Positions 28,801 through 40,617 of a stretch of DNA of 64,000 nt are shown in pieces. Below the pieces are notes generated by a model. It had not been told where the DNA came from, ran no database searches, and saw nothing but the letters and a program-made list of their open reading frames with translations. Position numbers and translations under genes: made by a program. Position 1 is the first letter of the stretch; every line of letters begins with the position of its first letter. This DNA comes from Typha latifolia (lineage: Eukaryota; Streptophyta; Magnoliopsida; Poales; Typhaceae), in assembly GCA_019914945.1 (NCBI GenBank), contig CM034099.1, forward strand, positions 19,866,704 through 19,930,703. The letters are read 5' to 3'.

Positions 28801-31800
28801 AAGTAACTTTCTTGCTTCATGAGGCCCTTATAAGTAAAGGTGTAAAATAATCTTGATAGCTTGCAAGCCACTTGAGCTCTGTTCGTTTTTGTCTTGGATC
28901 GAGCTAGTTGCAACTAAATAAAGGAACCGAGCTCAAGCTCAAAACTTGAGCTCGTTTATTAATTGAGTCGAGCTTGAGCTAGGTTTCGCTCACTAGAGCT
29001 GGATCAAATTAGATCAATATACTTTTGTATATTAATATTACACAAATTTACAGTTCATTTTGGCATTTTAGAAAGTAGCAAAGGTGGCTGCCTTGGCAGG
29101 GGGAGCATTGCCAGCCTCGCAAATGGAGTAGGTGACAGTGATTTGGAGGTTGGGCCAACAAGGCAGTCTTGGTTGGTTAGGCGGCCCTTTCTGGCGTAAT
29201 AGCAGGTCGAAATCGAGCAGCGGCAAGCAAAAATGAGCGCGGGCCATGTGTATGTGTGTATGTGACATTGGGAGCACTACTTTATTTTCTTTTCTTTCTC
29301 TCACATTGATAACCATCACTTCCTTATTGTCTTCTCTTTCTTTTCTGACGTTGGGAATCACCACTTCCTTTATTTTTTCTCCTCTTTGACGTTGGGAACC
29401 ATCACTTTTATTTTCCTTTTCTTCTCTCTGTTTTCTCTCCCTCACTGGCTAGCATGCATCCACTACTATTAATTTTTTTTAGATGCATTAATTAAATATA
29501 CATGTATGTCTATGTATATATATATACATATTTGCAAATTGTGATCTTTTGTTGTTTTGGTTGTAAATTGTACTATTATAAGTTTTATATATGATATATC
29601 ATATACGATTATTTCTTATTTTTATATTTTAAAAATGCTAGATCTGTCACTTGCCTTCTACCATTGGTGCTTTGGAATTGCTAGATAGCACATATGGTTA
29701 GACCTTTTCCTCTTATATAGGTTACGGGTGTTTGAATCTCCATGGTAATGTTTATTACGTTACTATATGTACATTGCAAAGGCGGGTTATTTAGTCTCAC
29801 ATTCGAAAATTGATATGTTAGAGAAGTTCTTGTAATAAATGTTCTCTGCAATAATGCTAGTGGTTTTCAGAAACTCAACTTATTTGGAAGGTAATTTTTG
29901 TAGATGACCCTTAATTGAGCGTAGCTTGACCTGATATTAATAAGCTTGAGCTCGTTTAGACTTTAGACCCCTACTTATAAGCAATGACCTGGCACTTCTT
30001 ATTCTTTTGTTGGATATACTTTTCAGATTCTTGTCCTTTCCTTTCATATTTCCCCCCCAGATCTACTAATAGTTTTGTCAAATATTATGGAGACAATTAA
30101 TACACAACTAGCAGTTTTAGACTTTCAGTCTTGATGTTATCTGTCATTGAAGTTCGCTTTTTTTTTCTATTATAAAAACCACCCTTAGGAAACATTAGTG
30201 TATTATACATATTCAGTTTTGATAAGTTGTTGTTATTATGTTCTCATGTTCACAGGCATCATGGAGAAAGAGGAAGGTACATGTGGCCTTCCAGCATTAC
30301 CGATATGCAGCAATATCCATTCAATGTGCTTGGCGACAAAAACTTGCAAGAAGGGAGCTGCGCAGGCTTAAATTGGTAAAGAAATTTTTTGCTGCAATGA
30401 GCTATGTTCTTTTATTGTATATGCTAATTCAGACACATCAACTCTACATGCACATAGCTGTTATTTATTCTTGTAACCCAGTCTAAAGTCTAAACCATAT
30501 TAAATTAGCTCAGATATGCCCTATCTGCTACTTCCTAGCATGCAATTTATTCCCTGTAAGGTTGTAATAGTTGCATATTGGTATTGTAGACCTTTCTTGG
30601 TGTTTTTTTTTCAATTCTATGCTTATTCAGAACTGAGTCTTCCTTTGTCTAGTTGTCTAATGCTTGATATTGGATCAAGATGAAAAATTCCCTTTGTTAG
30701 CCACTTCTGTAATACAAACTTGGCTGGAGTATTAGGTGCAAGTAGTTGTTTATTTCTTAGATCCAATCCTCTAAAAAATGTCCAGCTTTTGCAGCCACAT
30801 ATTCAAGTACCCATCTGAACTTGTTTTGTTGTTTGTGGGTTCTTTCTGGTAAACTAAAGTAGTCAAGGGCTTAGTATCACCTGGCACTATACATTCCAGC
30901 CAGAACATGAGATATTGTGTTTCCGTATTGTGTTAAACCATACTCGTACATGCATGGAGAATACATCGGAGGTTCTATTGACTGCTGATTCTAGTCTTGC
31001 TATCTCACTACCTTTTGCCGGCAATGGATCTTTAAATGATGGTCCTGCACGTCCTCACCCTCCTTTTCTCCGCGTGATGCTATGTGCCTCTGGCAAGATG
31101 CCTTCATAATTTAAAGGGTTCTGATTTTTGGTTCTTATATGCTATACAACATGCATGATTTTATTTTCTTGGCTGTTTTCTTGCTTGTGCTATTTTGAGG
31201 TCAAGAGTCATAATCTTTTTTCTTTGGAAATTTTTAGGCTGCAAATGAAGCTGGTGCTTTACGTGAAGCTAAGAACAAACTTGAGAAGAGATTGGAAGAC
31301 CTTACATGGAGATTAACTCTAGAGAAAAGGCTGCGGGTAACAATTTTTTGCCTTCCAGCTGTTACTTTTATTGTAACCTAGCTATGGTAACTGCTATTCT
31401 GGGTATAATTAGTTTAGACTAATAGTTACTATATTGAAAAATTCAAGTTGTGTAGATGCCACACTCTGTTACAGCTCATTGTTCCTGCCTAGGTTGCTTT
31501 CAGATGAATGCAAGCATTTCACCTCATGAACAAGCTGTAAACCAATGGAATAATTAGAAATGAAACTACTAGGATATTGTATATGAAAGTAGAAGCTCTA
31601 TGGATTGGTCCACGAAATTACAGAAAAACAGATATAATTGGTATTGTCAATGGCTGGATGGATCATCAATCAGGGAATTGTGTCGCACAATTTTCTCAAC
31701 CATTATGTTCTTTATCTCTCTTGGAGTAATTCTCTAATGTTTCTTGAAACTTCCGCATCTAGATTGGGGAAGTGGATTGCTGCTTTATTATGATCCATTG

Positions 31801-34800
31801 TGTTATTTCCTTGTATCTTGGACTTTAAAACTGCAGGCAGCAAGTGAGGAGTCAAAGTTGGCAGAAGTTGTGAAGCTTCAAAAAGCATTGAAGTCATCCA
31901 ATGCTGAATGCGCTGGAGCCAAATTAACTGCTGCTGATGAATGTGCCAAGAGTGTATTACTTCAGAGTCAGTTGGATCGTTCAGTGGAAGATATTGCAAT
32001 TTTGCAAAAGAACCTTGCAGAGATGGTAGAAGTTAAAAAGGAGAATGACTACCTCAAGGTATTGCAAAATTATGTGCTGGGTAAAATAGTAGTCTTGAGT
32101 TCATAAAGTGGATATTTGGTCTTCTATAACAGGCATCCTCAGTTTACTGGGAGTTATCAGTAATTCAGTATGATCACATTAATTAATCGTACTGTTTTCT
32201 TTAAGGATTGCTCTTTCTATTCACTTATCAAACTAGTCAAGGTTTTTCTACCATATAACTAAATTTAAATAAGATCATATTCCGCTTTTATATAAGGTTT
32301 CCTACTGAAAGATACTTTGCATATATTATCAATAGGGCATTGGCTATCTAACCTGGGAAGATTTTTAAATTAGATTTTCTCCATCTTACCTTTAATCTAA
32401 TTTCCAGCTTGATTTGAACTTGCTTGTTTATTTAGCCATCCAAGATTGAGCACAAATTTGGGCTTGCTTAGTAATCAGTTGACTCATATAAGGTATACAT
32501 GGGCATGCCTTTCTATCACATATCCTGTGTTGGCCTATGAAGCATCAGTACAGATACGATGTGATACGCCTAGGATACGTGCCTCATATATGTATATATT
32601 TATGTCCCCACACAGCTATATATATATATATATATATATATTAGTGAAATCATGTGCTTAAAATTTTTTAATTGAGGAATCATATATATCAGTGAAATCA
32701 TGTGCTTTACAACTTTATATGTGGAGACCTCTAATTTATGAATTAAAACAACTATAATTCGTAACAAAAAACTATTACATGATGTAGTATATTACTAACT
32801 AAGGTGTAAGATAAACAAATAAATTCGATTTGTAAATCAAAAGAAACTGACCATTGTAACGTGATTTCTAATATTGGTCATAAAATAAACGAAAAAAATC
32901 ATGATTGAAAGGCACAACATGCATGATTCTATTTACAAAAAGAAACCTTCTAGATCCGATAAAAAATGAAAGGTAATAGTCTTATTTGATTTGACTCCAT
33001 ATTGGAGGTATCCAAAAAGTATCTATGAATATCACAATATTAATTTTATTTTTAAAACTTTGGATATTCTAAAGAAGTATCTAATATGTCTCCGATGAAT
33101 ATCGTATTCGATACGGATATGACAAAAGTATGGAAATATCCATGTTTCCTAGGTGCTGGCACAAATTGTTGGAGCTTTGTTTCTTCCAAATGTTTGATCG
33201 TATCATAAGCATGCTTCATTTTTTGTTTTTGTTTTTATTATTTTTTAATTTTTGAGGAACATTCTCAACAACAACAAAACTGGAAGCATCTGCATTTCCT
33301 AGGTCCTTGCACGGCTTGTTGGAGCTGTGTGCTTTTACCAAAGGTCCTGGCACAGCTTGTTTGAACCATCATGAGCGCGCTTCTTTTTTTTTTTTTTTTT
33401 TTTTTTTTGAGTAAGATTATCATTAACAGAAAAATTGCTTTAAATTGGAGCGAACTTAAGCCTGAGCCTGCCAAATATAAGCTCATCATGAACTTGGTTC
33501 CTAATAAGTACAAGCTGAGCCAAGCTTGGTCAAACTTGGGTTACGTGGTTCATCTACACCCTCTAGTGAAGAAGGTTTATATATACATTCTCCTGACTTG
33601 AGGTAATTGGCTTCCTTTAATGTTGTCCCAGGTAAAGTGAAACATAGTAGACAAAGTATATGGCAGGTGTTATAATTATGCTGTGCTTTTAGAAGAGGCA
33701 GTGACTCAGCACTTAGTGTGGATGTGTGTTGTTTCATTTTTGAAGAACAGGAAATACTTCTCTAGCTTGTTCAGAGATATTAGATTGTTGCTTATTAATT
33801 CTATTGTATTTTTCCAATTACTTTGCCCGAAAATTTCAACTTTAAGTTTAGTTACTTTGCTAGCTATTTGTAACTTACATAGTCATGTCATACTCTTCCT
33901 TATATCATGATAAGGAAGACGTGATCAAACTCTTACGTGTGCTACCAATCATCTCTCCTTCTGGCTTTATGAATGTTAAGGTGGAGATTTCTTTGGTGCT
34001 TTTCTGCAGAAATCAGTTGAACTTTTGGGAAAAAGGAACACTGAATTGGAAAATGAGCTACTTGAAGCTCGAAAATGTAGTGATGATACTTTGGAGAAGT
34101 TGCAAGATGTGGAAGGAAAATGTAGACAGCTTCAGCAAAATTTGGACAAGTATGTTTTCTTATCGAACTATGTTTAACATTAATGGAGAAGTTGTCCAAG
34201 CATCTGCATTTAGTTTTCACCTTTGTGTTTTCTCATGCTTTCTGCTAGGCAAATTTAACCATTATTATGATTTTGTTTGATGTACTACTTCTGAACTGTA
34301 CGATTTATTCCAAGCATCTAAGTATCTTTGATGTTTATGAACCTACATTGGATTGCTTTTCTTTTGTTTTTTCTCTTACATTCCATTTCTTTACCGAATG
34401 TTTATGCTTCCTATATCTTGCAGGTTGTCAGAGAAACTCTCAAACAAAGAAAATGAAAACCATATTCTTAGGCAAAAAGCATTCAGCATGTCTCCAGCAG
34501 ATAACCATTCTGTGGTTGTGAAACCATTCTCTGAGGTTTTATAGCTCTTCAGAAATTTTTTTGTCTTTTCTCTGCTAAATATGACTGCAAGGCTCTATTT
34601 GATGACTTATTGATTCTTCTTTTAATTAACAGAATTATTCTGGTGCACTCATGCTTCCAAGCACCAACCAGAAATCTATATTTGTAAGTTTAAATCTGTT
34701 CGTTGAGTTTCAAATTCAATTCTTTTTTACCTTTTTGATAAATAGCAGGTTACAATTATTAAATCTAATTTCCAGGAAACCCCAACACCAACAAAATATC

Positions 34801-37800
34801 TAGTACCACTTCCACAGGGCTTAACAGGATCAAGACGAACTAGAATAGCTGTTGAGCGGCATGAGGTAATTTTGTCTCTATGTTCCAAGTGGACTTTGCA
34901 ATATCTGCTTCCATATTCATCTGTTTAAATTAATGAGGGTGCTCTAAGTATCATCAATGGATTCAATAGAGTTACTATATCTTCTGCTTTGTTCATCGTG
35001 ATTTTTTCTTCTTTTTTCCCTCTAAATCTATTTCAAACTGATGAATAGAAATATTTTTTTAGCTGTTGAATGTGCTTAAAAATTCATTTGTACCCTTTGG
35101 TTAGACTGATCTGAAGCAAGGTCGTTATTGTAGGAAAATCATGAACTTCTTTTGAGGTGTATTAGAGAAAATCTGGGGTTCAGGGACAGTAAACCAGTTG
35201 CAGCCTGCATAATATATAAATGCCTTCTGCATTGGCGTGCCTTTGAAGCTGAGAGGACAGTTATTTTTGACCACATAATTGAGGCAATCAATGATGTCCT
35301 AAAGGTTGGTAATCATTCCATTTTCTTTTTCTTTTTTTTTCATTCCAGTTCTATTATGGATTCACTTTAAGAACTTGTGTTCTTCACACATTCAGGAGGA
35401 TGAAGGGGATGAGAGCTTGCCTTATTGGTTGGCAAATACATCTGCCCTTCTATGCCTGTTGCAGAGGAACCTAAGATCAAATGGGTTTCTTACAACACCT
35501 TCCCGACGTTCTGCAGGGTCTATTGGTTTGGGCGGGAAGATAGTGCAAGTGAGTGACATTTCTATTGTTTTTGGCTCCAGCATTAGTTGTATTATCCTTC
35601 ATTTTTCTCATATGCAGGCTTTGATATTATTTTGAGTATTGAAATTTGTCTGACTGTGTTGAGTCAATTAAGCTATTGCTTGTTATGTGATGGTAATTTC
35701 ATACTAGTTACCACTCACTCTTTATGTACAAAATAGATTTGACATTTTTTCTTTTGAGAAGATGGTTAGGAGATATGGTTGGTTAGTGCGTTGAAGAATT
35801 GTTGTGAAGATATGACATAAAGAATAGGTCTACCTATGGGAATTTAGTATTTGTTATCCGCAATAGTACTCTTTTCAGACACCTTGTCCTGCTATTTTAA
35901 TTCACCTTCATGCAGCGTTCATGACAAATAGCCTGATACTTTCTTATGATTCCTTTTCCAACTTAGATTTTCTGATGATCATGTCTGCTAGATTTAATTG
36001 GATATGTTCATTTCAGACTCTGAAATCTCCTTCAAAGCTTATTGGAGCTGAAGATGGGTTGACACATGTTGATGCACGATACCCAGCTATACTGTTCAAA
36101 CAACAGTTAACTGCTTGTGTTGAGAAGATTTTTGGACAGATCAGGGATAATCTGAAGAAAGAGATATTACCACTTTTAGGCCTTTGCATTCAGGTTCTTA
36201 TGTTGGTTGTTTTTGTTTGAACTCTTGTATTGTTTAGTCGCACAAGGCTTCAGTAAATTTTTCATTGCTAGTTGAACATGTTCTTGCCTTCTAACTTCTT
36301 AAGAAAGACGATGTTCTATATTTACTTATTGTTTAAGAACATCTTTATGAAGGCTCCGAAATCCACTCGAGCAACCTCTGGAAGAACATCTAAATCCCCT
36401 GGTGGTGGTGCTCAACAGCCATTGAACACTCACTGGGACAGCATCAACAAATTCTTGGATTCACTTCTGAATCGTTTACGCCAAAATTATGTAAGATTCT
36501 CCAACCTATTTTCTACCTTGTGAACTATTTACTTGTAAATGTTGCAGTTTATTTTTTTTTAATGTACTGTTATCGATCTGGTTGTTACTTTATTCTTTTC
36601 TTAGATTAATTACCTGTGACCTGAGTAATGATCCTTCCACTAATTCAGATTTTCTTAAAATGCTTTGTTAGCCCTTTAAAATCTAACCAGTCCTCTTGAG
36701 CTCTAAAAGTATTATGGGACTTACTATGATCAAGGGTGTATTAAGAGTGGATGCTGGACTACTAATCTTCCTGTGTTACTGTGCACTCTCTTTCATGTGC
36801 AATAGCAGGTTTACGAGAAATAATTTTCATCCTTGAAGGAAGCAATGCAACATGATTTAGCATTGAAGCAATGGAACATTTTCCGGGATTTCTTGAGTTA
36901 CACTTTTGGGCTCCTAATACACACGATTTAGCATGATGGTTTTTGAAAGAACAAAATGATTTCTCATGTCTGACAAAAAGGAAGATCTTGCTCCTGACCA
37001 CAAAATTTTTTGATATTGAAAATGCTCTGGTACTTGTAAATTTAGTACCTTACTATTCAGGTTTTAAACAATTTTTGTAGATTCTTCAAGTTGTCTATGA
37101 AATATCTTGGGCCTGTTCTGTTTGCCAGCATCTTTGACGTGCATAAGGAAATTTATCACAACCTACGAGGAAGGGGGAAAAGATTTCCCTATAGGTGCTT
37201 GAATAAACGTCCTAACAGTACAGTCAAGGTCTTGGCTTCTCTTAGCATGGTCATCTGATTAAACAATTGGGTGCTAGTTATCATGTCAAATGTTACAGTC
37301 ACCATCCTTTGTTACATAATTTGTTGATTTGTTGGTGAATTTGCATGGAAACCCCACTACATTCTTCTTTTCTATGCACTGGCACAAAGTACAAAATTTT
37401 AGGGATAATTATCCCTAAACCCCTCAAACTATTTCCCATATTTTCACATAGACCCTATATTTATTTTTCATGACTTATTGACCCATTTAACTATGTGACA
37501 CCTCCGAAATGCCTCTTTCATTAGTTATCCATTAGATAGTTTTCTGTTAAAAAATATCACGTGACTATTATGTGATCAATTTTAGGCCATTTATGAAACA
37601 TTTTATTCTTATTTTAGAGCAAGAAGAGAGAAAAATTGAGGTTAAGATGATTATTGGACCTTTTTTGTTAACACAATTAAGGGGTGAGAGATACTAGATA
37701 GTTGTGGAGGTCAATATTACAAAAAAAATAAAATAAAGAGGTGTATGTAAAAGTGAGCTATAATTTAGGGCCTCTAGGTGTAATTAACCCAACATTTTAC

Positions 37801-40617
37801 AAGTCAAAGGTGGAAAAAGTGTAAGTTTAACATTGGTTTGACGTATATATGATTTAGCTAATATATTAAACTATTGTTCCTAGACCTCCTATATTGTTGC
37901 GCATTTCCATATGGACTCCCTCATTTATTTTTCATGTGACACCCTTAACTATCTAAAATCTCCAAAATGCTCTTTTCATTAGTTTCCATTAGATTTTTCG
38001 TTAAAAGGTAACATTTGTGTCACGCAATCAATTTGAGCACTCTAGGACCCATTTTACTTTTAGTTTTAGAGAAAAGAAAGGGGCAAAAATGAGAATAAAA
38101 TGATAATTTGATGTTTATTATTAACACCGTAAATGATGACAGATGTTTTAGAGTTTAGGTGTACCAAAAAATTTGAGATGATGCATGTGAAAATCAATAT
38201 TTCAAGAGGTTTTAATGTAATTATTCTTATATTAAAGTACGCATTTAAAAGAAAGTAAGGAACGTTAGCTGTTACAACTTATAATCCTTTTGCTTTAGCA
38301 TATTCTCACTTCTGTTACATGTACTTGCACTTTATTAAGTGAATTACTTTTATTTGACAGGGTTAACTCTTGTTATGTGGTTGAGTCTTATGTAGGATGT
38401 GAGCGTTCATTTGGTTCAACCATTACTTCATCATCGTACACAGCTTTCTTGTTCTCAGATGCTACAGAAATCTGTAATTGCTTTTTTTAATATTATTAAA
38501 TAAATGGTATAGGTGCCTTCTTTTTTCATTCGCAAGCTCATCACCCAGCTCTTCTCATTCATCAATATCCAGCTTTTTAATAGGTACAAGCTTATCTGAA
38601 GGTTAAAGAACTTGTATTAGTTAAATGAAAGCTCCATACTGTAACCACTAATCCATACTCTCTCACGCTCATTAGTCTGCTTCTTCGGCGTGAATGTTGC
38701 ACTTTCTCCAACGGGGAGTATGTGAAGTCTGGGCTAGCACTGCTGGAGAAGTGGATTGCTGATGTCACAGAAGAGGTGACTACTAATTTTCCAGCTCTTT
38801 TGCTATTTCTTCACAAGTTTAATTTGCCCCTCTCTTTAGTTTGCAGGGACCTCTTGGCATGAGCTGAATTTCATTAGACAAGCTGTTGGCTTTCTGGTAT
38901 TGCAGTCCTTACAGAAATTAACAGATTCTGATTCTTGAGGTCTAGTTTCTTATGTACTTGATGGATGAAACAGGTCATACATCAGAAGCGGAAAAAGTCT
39001 CTCGAAGAGATAAGGCAAGATCTTTGCCCGGTATGTTTACTTCAGCCAAATAAAACTTGTAGTGCTATTAATTTATTCTCAGTGAACTGATTCTCACAGC
39101 TCATAAAGTGATTAAACCAAGCAATTTTTTATTCTCATCTGAATTGGAACAGGCCTTAAGTGTTCGGCAGATTTACAGAATATGCACAATGTACTGGGAT
39201 GACAAGTACAGTACCCAGAGCGTTTCAAATGAGGCCTGTATATGGACTTGAGATCTATGATTCCATATTCTTACTGCAAGTTCTGCTAACAGTGTTAAAT
39301 ATGACAGGTTGTTGCAACAATGAGGGAGATGGTTAACAAAGATTCTCAGAATGTTGTATCGAACTCATTTTTATTGGATGATGATCTAAGGTTTGTTATT
39401 TCAGCTGATTTAGTTAGCTTTTGCTGGTCTGTGCCTTTTTGTTTTTCATGTAATATATTCGGTTTGGGTCCAAATATTGAAATGGTAGTCTTGAAATGTT
39501 AATGGGCTGGACTTCTTCAAAATCCAGATATAGTAGACATCGACAAAATCTAATAAAAATCTATTGTGGAAAGCAATAATGTCTAATATGTAGTACGTTG
39601 ATGAATATACTCTTGCAAAAATTCCACTGGGAGTATGAATGCACCATGCTACTTCCTAATACTCGGAGAAAAGGATAAGCATAGCTCACTTGATTCTTTG
39701 CCTGCCTCAAGTCTTCCGAATATAAGGGTCTGAGAGTGATTTTCTGTTCATTGCCCACTTCACTTCTTTGTGAAGCCTCTGCTGCAATTTCGCCTTTTCA
39801 GCATTCTGCCTTCTCTCCTGACCCACAAAGTTCATCACACTTGAGAAGCCAAAACAAGTTAAAGAATAAATATCATAGTTTCCAGACTTGATGAATCAAA
39901 TTATGCAAAACAAGATAGAGTGACAGGGATCTGTGTTCTAAATTAGCAGACAATCAACATAATAAGGGGCAAAGGAATTCCACTGCTTCAACTCATTCAT
40001 CACAAACCTTCAGTGGCAAAACTAGCGGCAACCTGAATCATGATTTATTTTGAACTGAATTAGCTTAAAAGGCTGGTTCAGTTCAGTAGTTCTCAAAGAA
40101 ACACCTGAATGATTATGCATAGTAGATTTGTTTACATTGAAAATGATGGCTAGAGTAACTGATTTGGGATTAACTGGGTTCATCTAGTTGGTCCAATCCA
40201 ATGTTGCTAAGCTTTGTCTGAAACTTAAGCATTCACATATAGTTGCAACTGATTTTGAAGTTCTAGATGCTTGGGTGGACGTTTGGTTTATTTGGCTATT
40301 GGGAAAGTTAGGTATTTGCCTACTAGGCTTGTTGTCCATCATATCTGCGGAGTCTTTCTAGCATTGTCCTACAACCTAAATTGACCTACCTTATCTGTAT
40401 TGTCTCTAGGACATGCTTTATGAAATGTGAAAGCAGTTTGTTTGACTTCTCATTATTTGCACCTCCTTTTCTTTGCTGCAGCATACCATTCTCCACAGAA
40501 GATATATCAAAGGCTATTCCAGTAATAGATACTACAGGTGTTGAACTTCCGCAATCGTTGTCTCAGCTTCCAGCTGCTCAGTTTCTAGTCTGGCATCCAG
40601 AGCTCCTGCCAGCCTAG
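7872..40617 (+). CDS. Class XI myosin heavy chain (actin-based organelle motor)
   Basis: Plant myosin XI: an ATP-driven actin motor that moves organelles and drives cytoplasmic streaming. Thirty-eight coding exons, all closing in phase, give 4563 nt and 1520 residues, normal for the class. Order: SH3-like N-terminus (about 1-50), motor head (to about 733), six IQ light-chain/calmodulin sites (about 734-875), short coiled coil (about 876-1066), linker, and globular tail with DIL domain (about 1114-1500). The start ATG at 7872 gives [10 protein letters not shown] and aligns with the family start. From remembered sequences the closest match is the Arabidopsis XI-F subgroup (for example [29 protein letters not shown] before the tail); this assignment is from memory. 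Oddities: two introns start with GC, not GT (after 13938 and 39233), and the motor carries LLDAAC where LLDEAC is usual. The gene is 33 kb long, inflated by transposon insertions in introns. Confidence 0.97.
25923..25990. repeat. 28-bp tandem repeat, 2.4 copies
   Basis: A unit beginning ACAAATGA(T/C)(A/G)GCCATC and ending in TATTTTA is present at 25923-25950 and 25951-25978, with a partial third copy to 25990. The copies differ at two positions. It lies in the myosin intron after exon 19. Confidence 0.85.
27002..27173 (-). mobile_element. Au-like SINE (tRNA-derived) in a myosin intron
   Basis: Read on the minus strand, the right-hand end is tRNA-like, with the B-box region at AGACTTGAACCGGTGAC on the plus strand. 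The downstream body, with AAGCCTCTTACCTTTGCA on the plus strand, resembles the widespread plant Au SINE as I remember it. An 11-bp target-site duplication TAACGCAAGTA/TAATGCAAGTA (26991-27001 and 27174-27184, one mismatch) flanks it. The copy is degenerate. Confidence 0.7.
28835..29973. mobile_element. Non-autonomous hAT-like element, 1.14 kb
   Basis: Exact 8-bp duplications CTTATAAG flank it (28827-28834 and 29974-29981). The imperfect termini are TAAAGGTGTAAAAT and, on the other strand, TAGGGGTCTAAAGT, matching the TA(R)GGGTGT-type ends of plant hAT elements. GAGCTCGAGCTTGAG-like words occur just inside both ends. No transposase is encoded. A 125-codon minus-strand open frame at 29068-29445 lies on an internal degenerate tandem repeat and is not considered a gene. 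Confidence 0.7.
29262..29425. repeat. Degenerate internal tandem repeat of the hAT-like element
   Basis: About four copies of a (G)TTGGGAACCATCACTT-like unit, each followed by a pyrimidine-rich TTATTTTCTTTTCT-type stretch, lie at roughly 29268, 29305, 29350 and 29392. They are spaced about 40-45 bp apart. Confidence 0.5.
32535..33152. mobile_element. hAT-like element with GATACG-rich ends
   Basis: It is flanked by GTGTTGGC (32527-32534) and GTGCTGGC (33153-33160), an 8-bp duplication with one mismatch. The ends CTATGAAGCATC and, inverted, CTAGGAAACATG agree at 9 of 12 positions. GATACGATGTGATACGCC near the left end and CGTATTCGATACGG near the right end are subterminal repeats in inverted arrangement. 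It has no coding capacity and contains an AT microsatellite at 32617-32641. It lies in the myosin intron after exon 23. Confidence 0.5.
32617..32641. repeat. (TA)n microsatellite
   Basis: An uninterrupted TA run of about 12 units within the hAT-like element. Confidence 0.95.
33384..33408. repeat. Poly-T tract, 25 bases
   Basis: An uninterrupted T run on the plus strand in a myosin intron. It could be the reverse-strand A-tail of an old retroelement, but I could not define an element or target duplication around it. Confidence 0.9.
37402..37790. mobile_element. Mutator-type MITE, copy 1
   Basis: Termini GGGATAATTATCCCTAAAC and, inverted, GGGTTAATTACACCTAGAG are recognisably the same sequence. 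The 9-bp duplication AAAATTTTA/AACATTTTA (37393-37401 and 37791-37799, one mismatch) fits a Mutator-like element. It is 389 bp, non-coding, and lies in the myosin intron 36491-38512. Confidence 0.8.
37871..38228. mobile_element. Mutator-type MITE, copy 2
   Basis: Collinear with copy 1 over most of its length: shared words ATTTATTTTTCATG, AAATGC(C)TCTTTTCATTAGTT, CCATTAGAT and an A/G-rich stretch, in the same order. An exact 9-bp duplication TATATTAAA flanks it (37862-37870 and 38229-38237). The termini are more decayed than in copy 1. The two copies are only 80 bp apart. Confidence 0.75.

Larger units (their letters stand above)
25710..30375 (+). other. Myosin XI lever arm: six IQ motifs
   Basis: The IQ region starts within exon 19 ([18 protein letters not shown]) and continues through exon 20 (26664-26869) and exon 21 (30256-30375). 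Successive IQ-like cores include [30 protein letters not shown] and [18 protein letters not shown]. This matches the usual six sites for calmodulin-like light chains in class XI myosins. The 3.4 kb intron between exons 20 and 21 holds an Au-like SINE and a 1.1 kb hAT-like element. Confidence 0.9.
31238..34865 (+). other. Myosin XI coiled-coil and linker exons 22-27
   Basis: Exons 31238-31336, 31837-32058, 34010-34149, 34424-34535, 34633-34683 and 34776-34865. The first four encode the dimerising coiled coil: [19 protein letters not shown], then heptads through [19 protein letters not shown]. The two short exons that follow encode a non-helical linker with [12 protein letters not shown]. In known class XI myosins this segment separates the lever arm from the cargo-binding tail. 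The 1.95 kb intron between exons 23 and 24 carries a hAT-like insertion and a 25-base T run. Confidence 0.9.
35134..40617 (+). other. Myosin XI globular tail (DIL domain) exons 28-38
   Basis: Exons 35134-35304, 35396-35548, 36017-36193, 36353-36490, 38513-38583, 38676-38775, 38840-38896, 38974-39030, 39153-39233, 39308-39390, 40482-40617 (stop TAG 40615-40617). Diagnostic cargo-tail strings are [66 protein letters not shown] and [13 protein letters not shown]. The C-terminus after [16 protein letters not shown] is not conserved. The intron after 39233 must begin with GC to keep the conserved SVSNE|VVATMR junction in frame. The intron 36491-38512 carries two adjacent Mutator-type MITEs. Confidence 0.95.

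Noticed and set aside
29068..29445. 125-codon minus-strand open frame rich in Arg/Glu/Lys
   Set aside because: It is generated by the degenerate tandem array inside the hAT-like element; no family resemblance.
33152..33380. Three loose copies of a GG(T)CCTGGCACAGCTTGTTGG-like block
   Set aside because: Copies at about 33153, 33301 and 33342 are too diverged and unevenly spaced to call a defined repeat.
33411..33564. Possible third hAT-like element ending TACACCCTCTAG near 33564
   Set aside because: A right-end-like sequence is present but no left end or 8-bp duplication could be paired with it.
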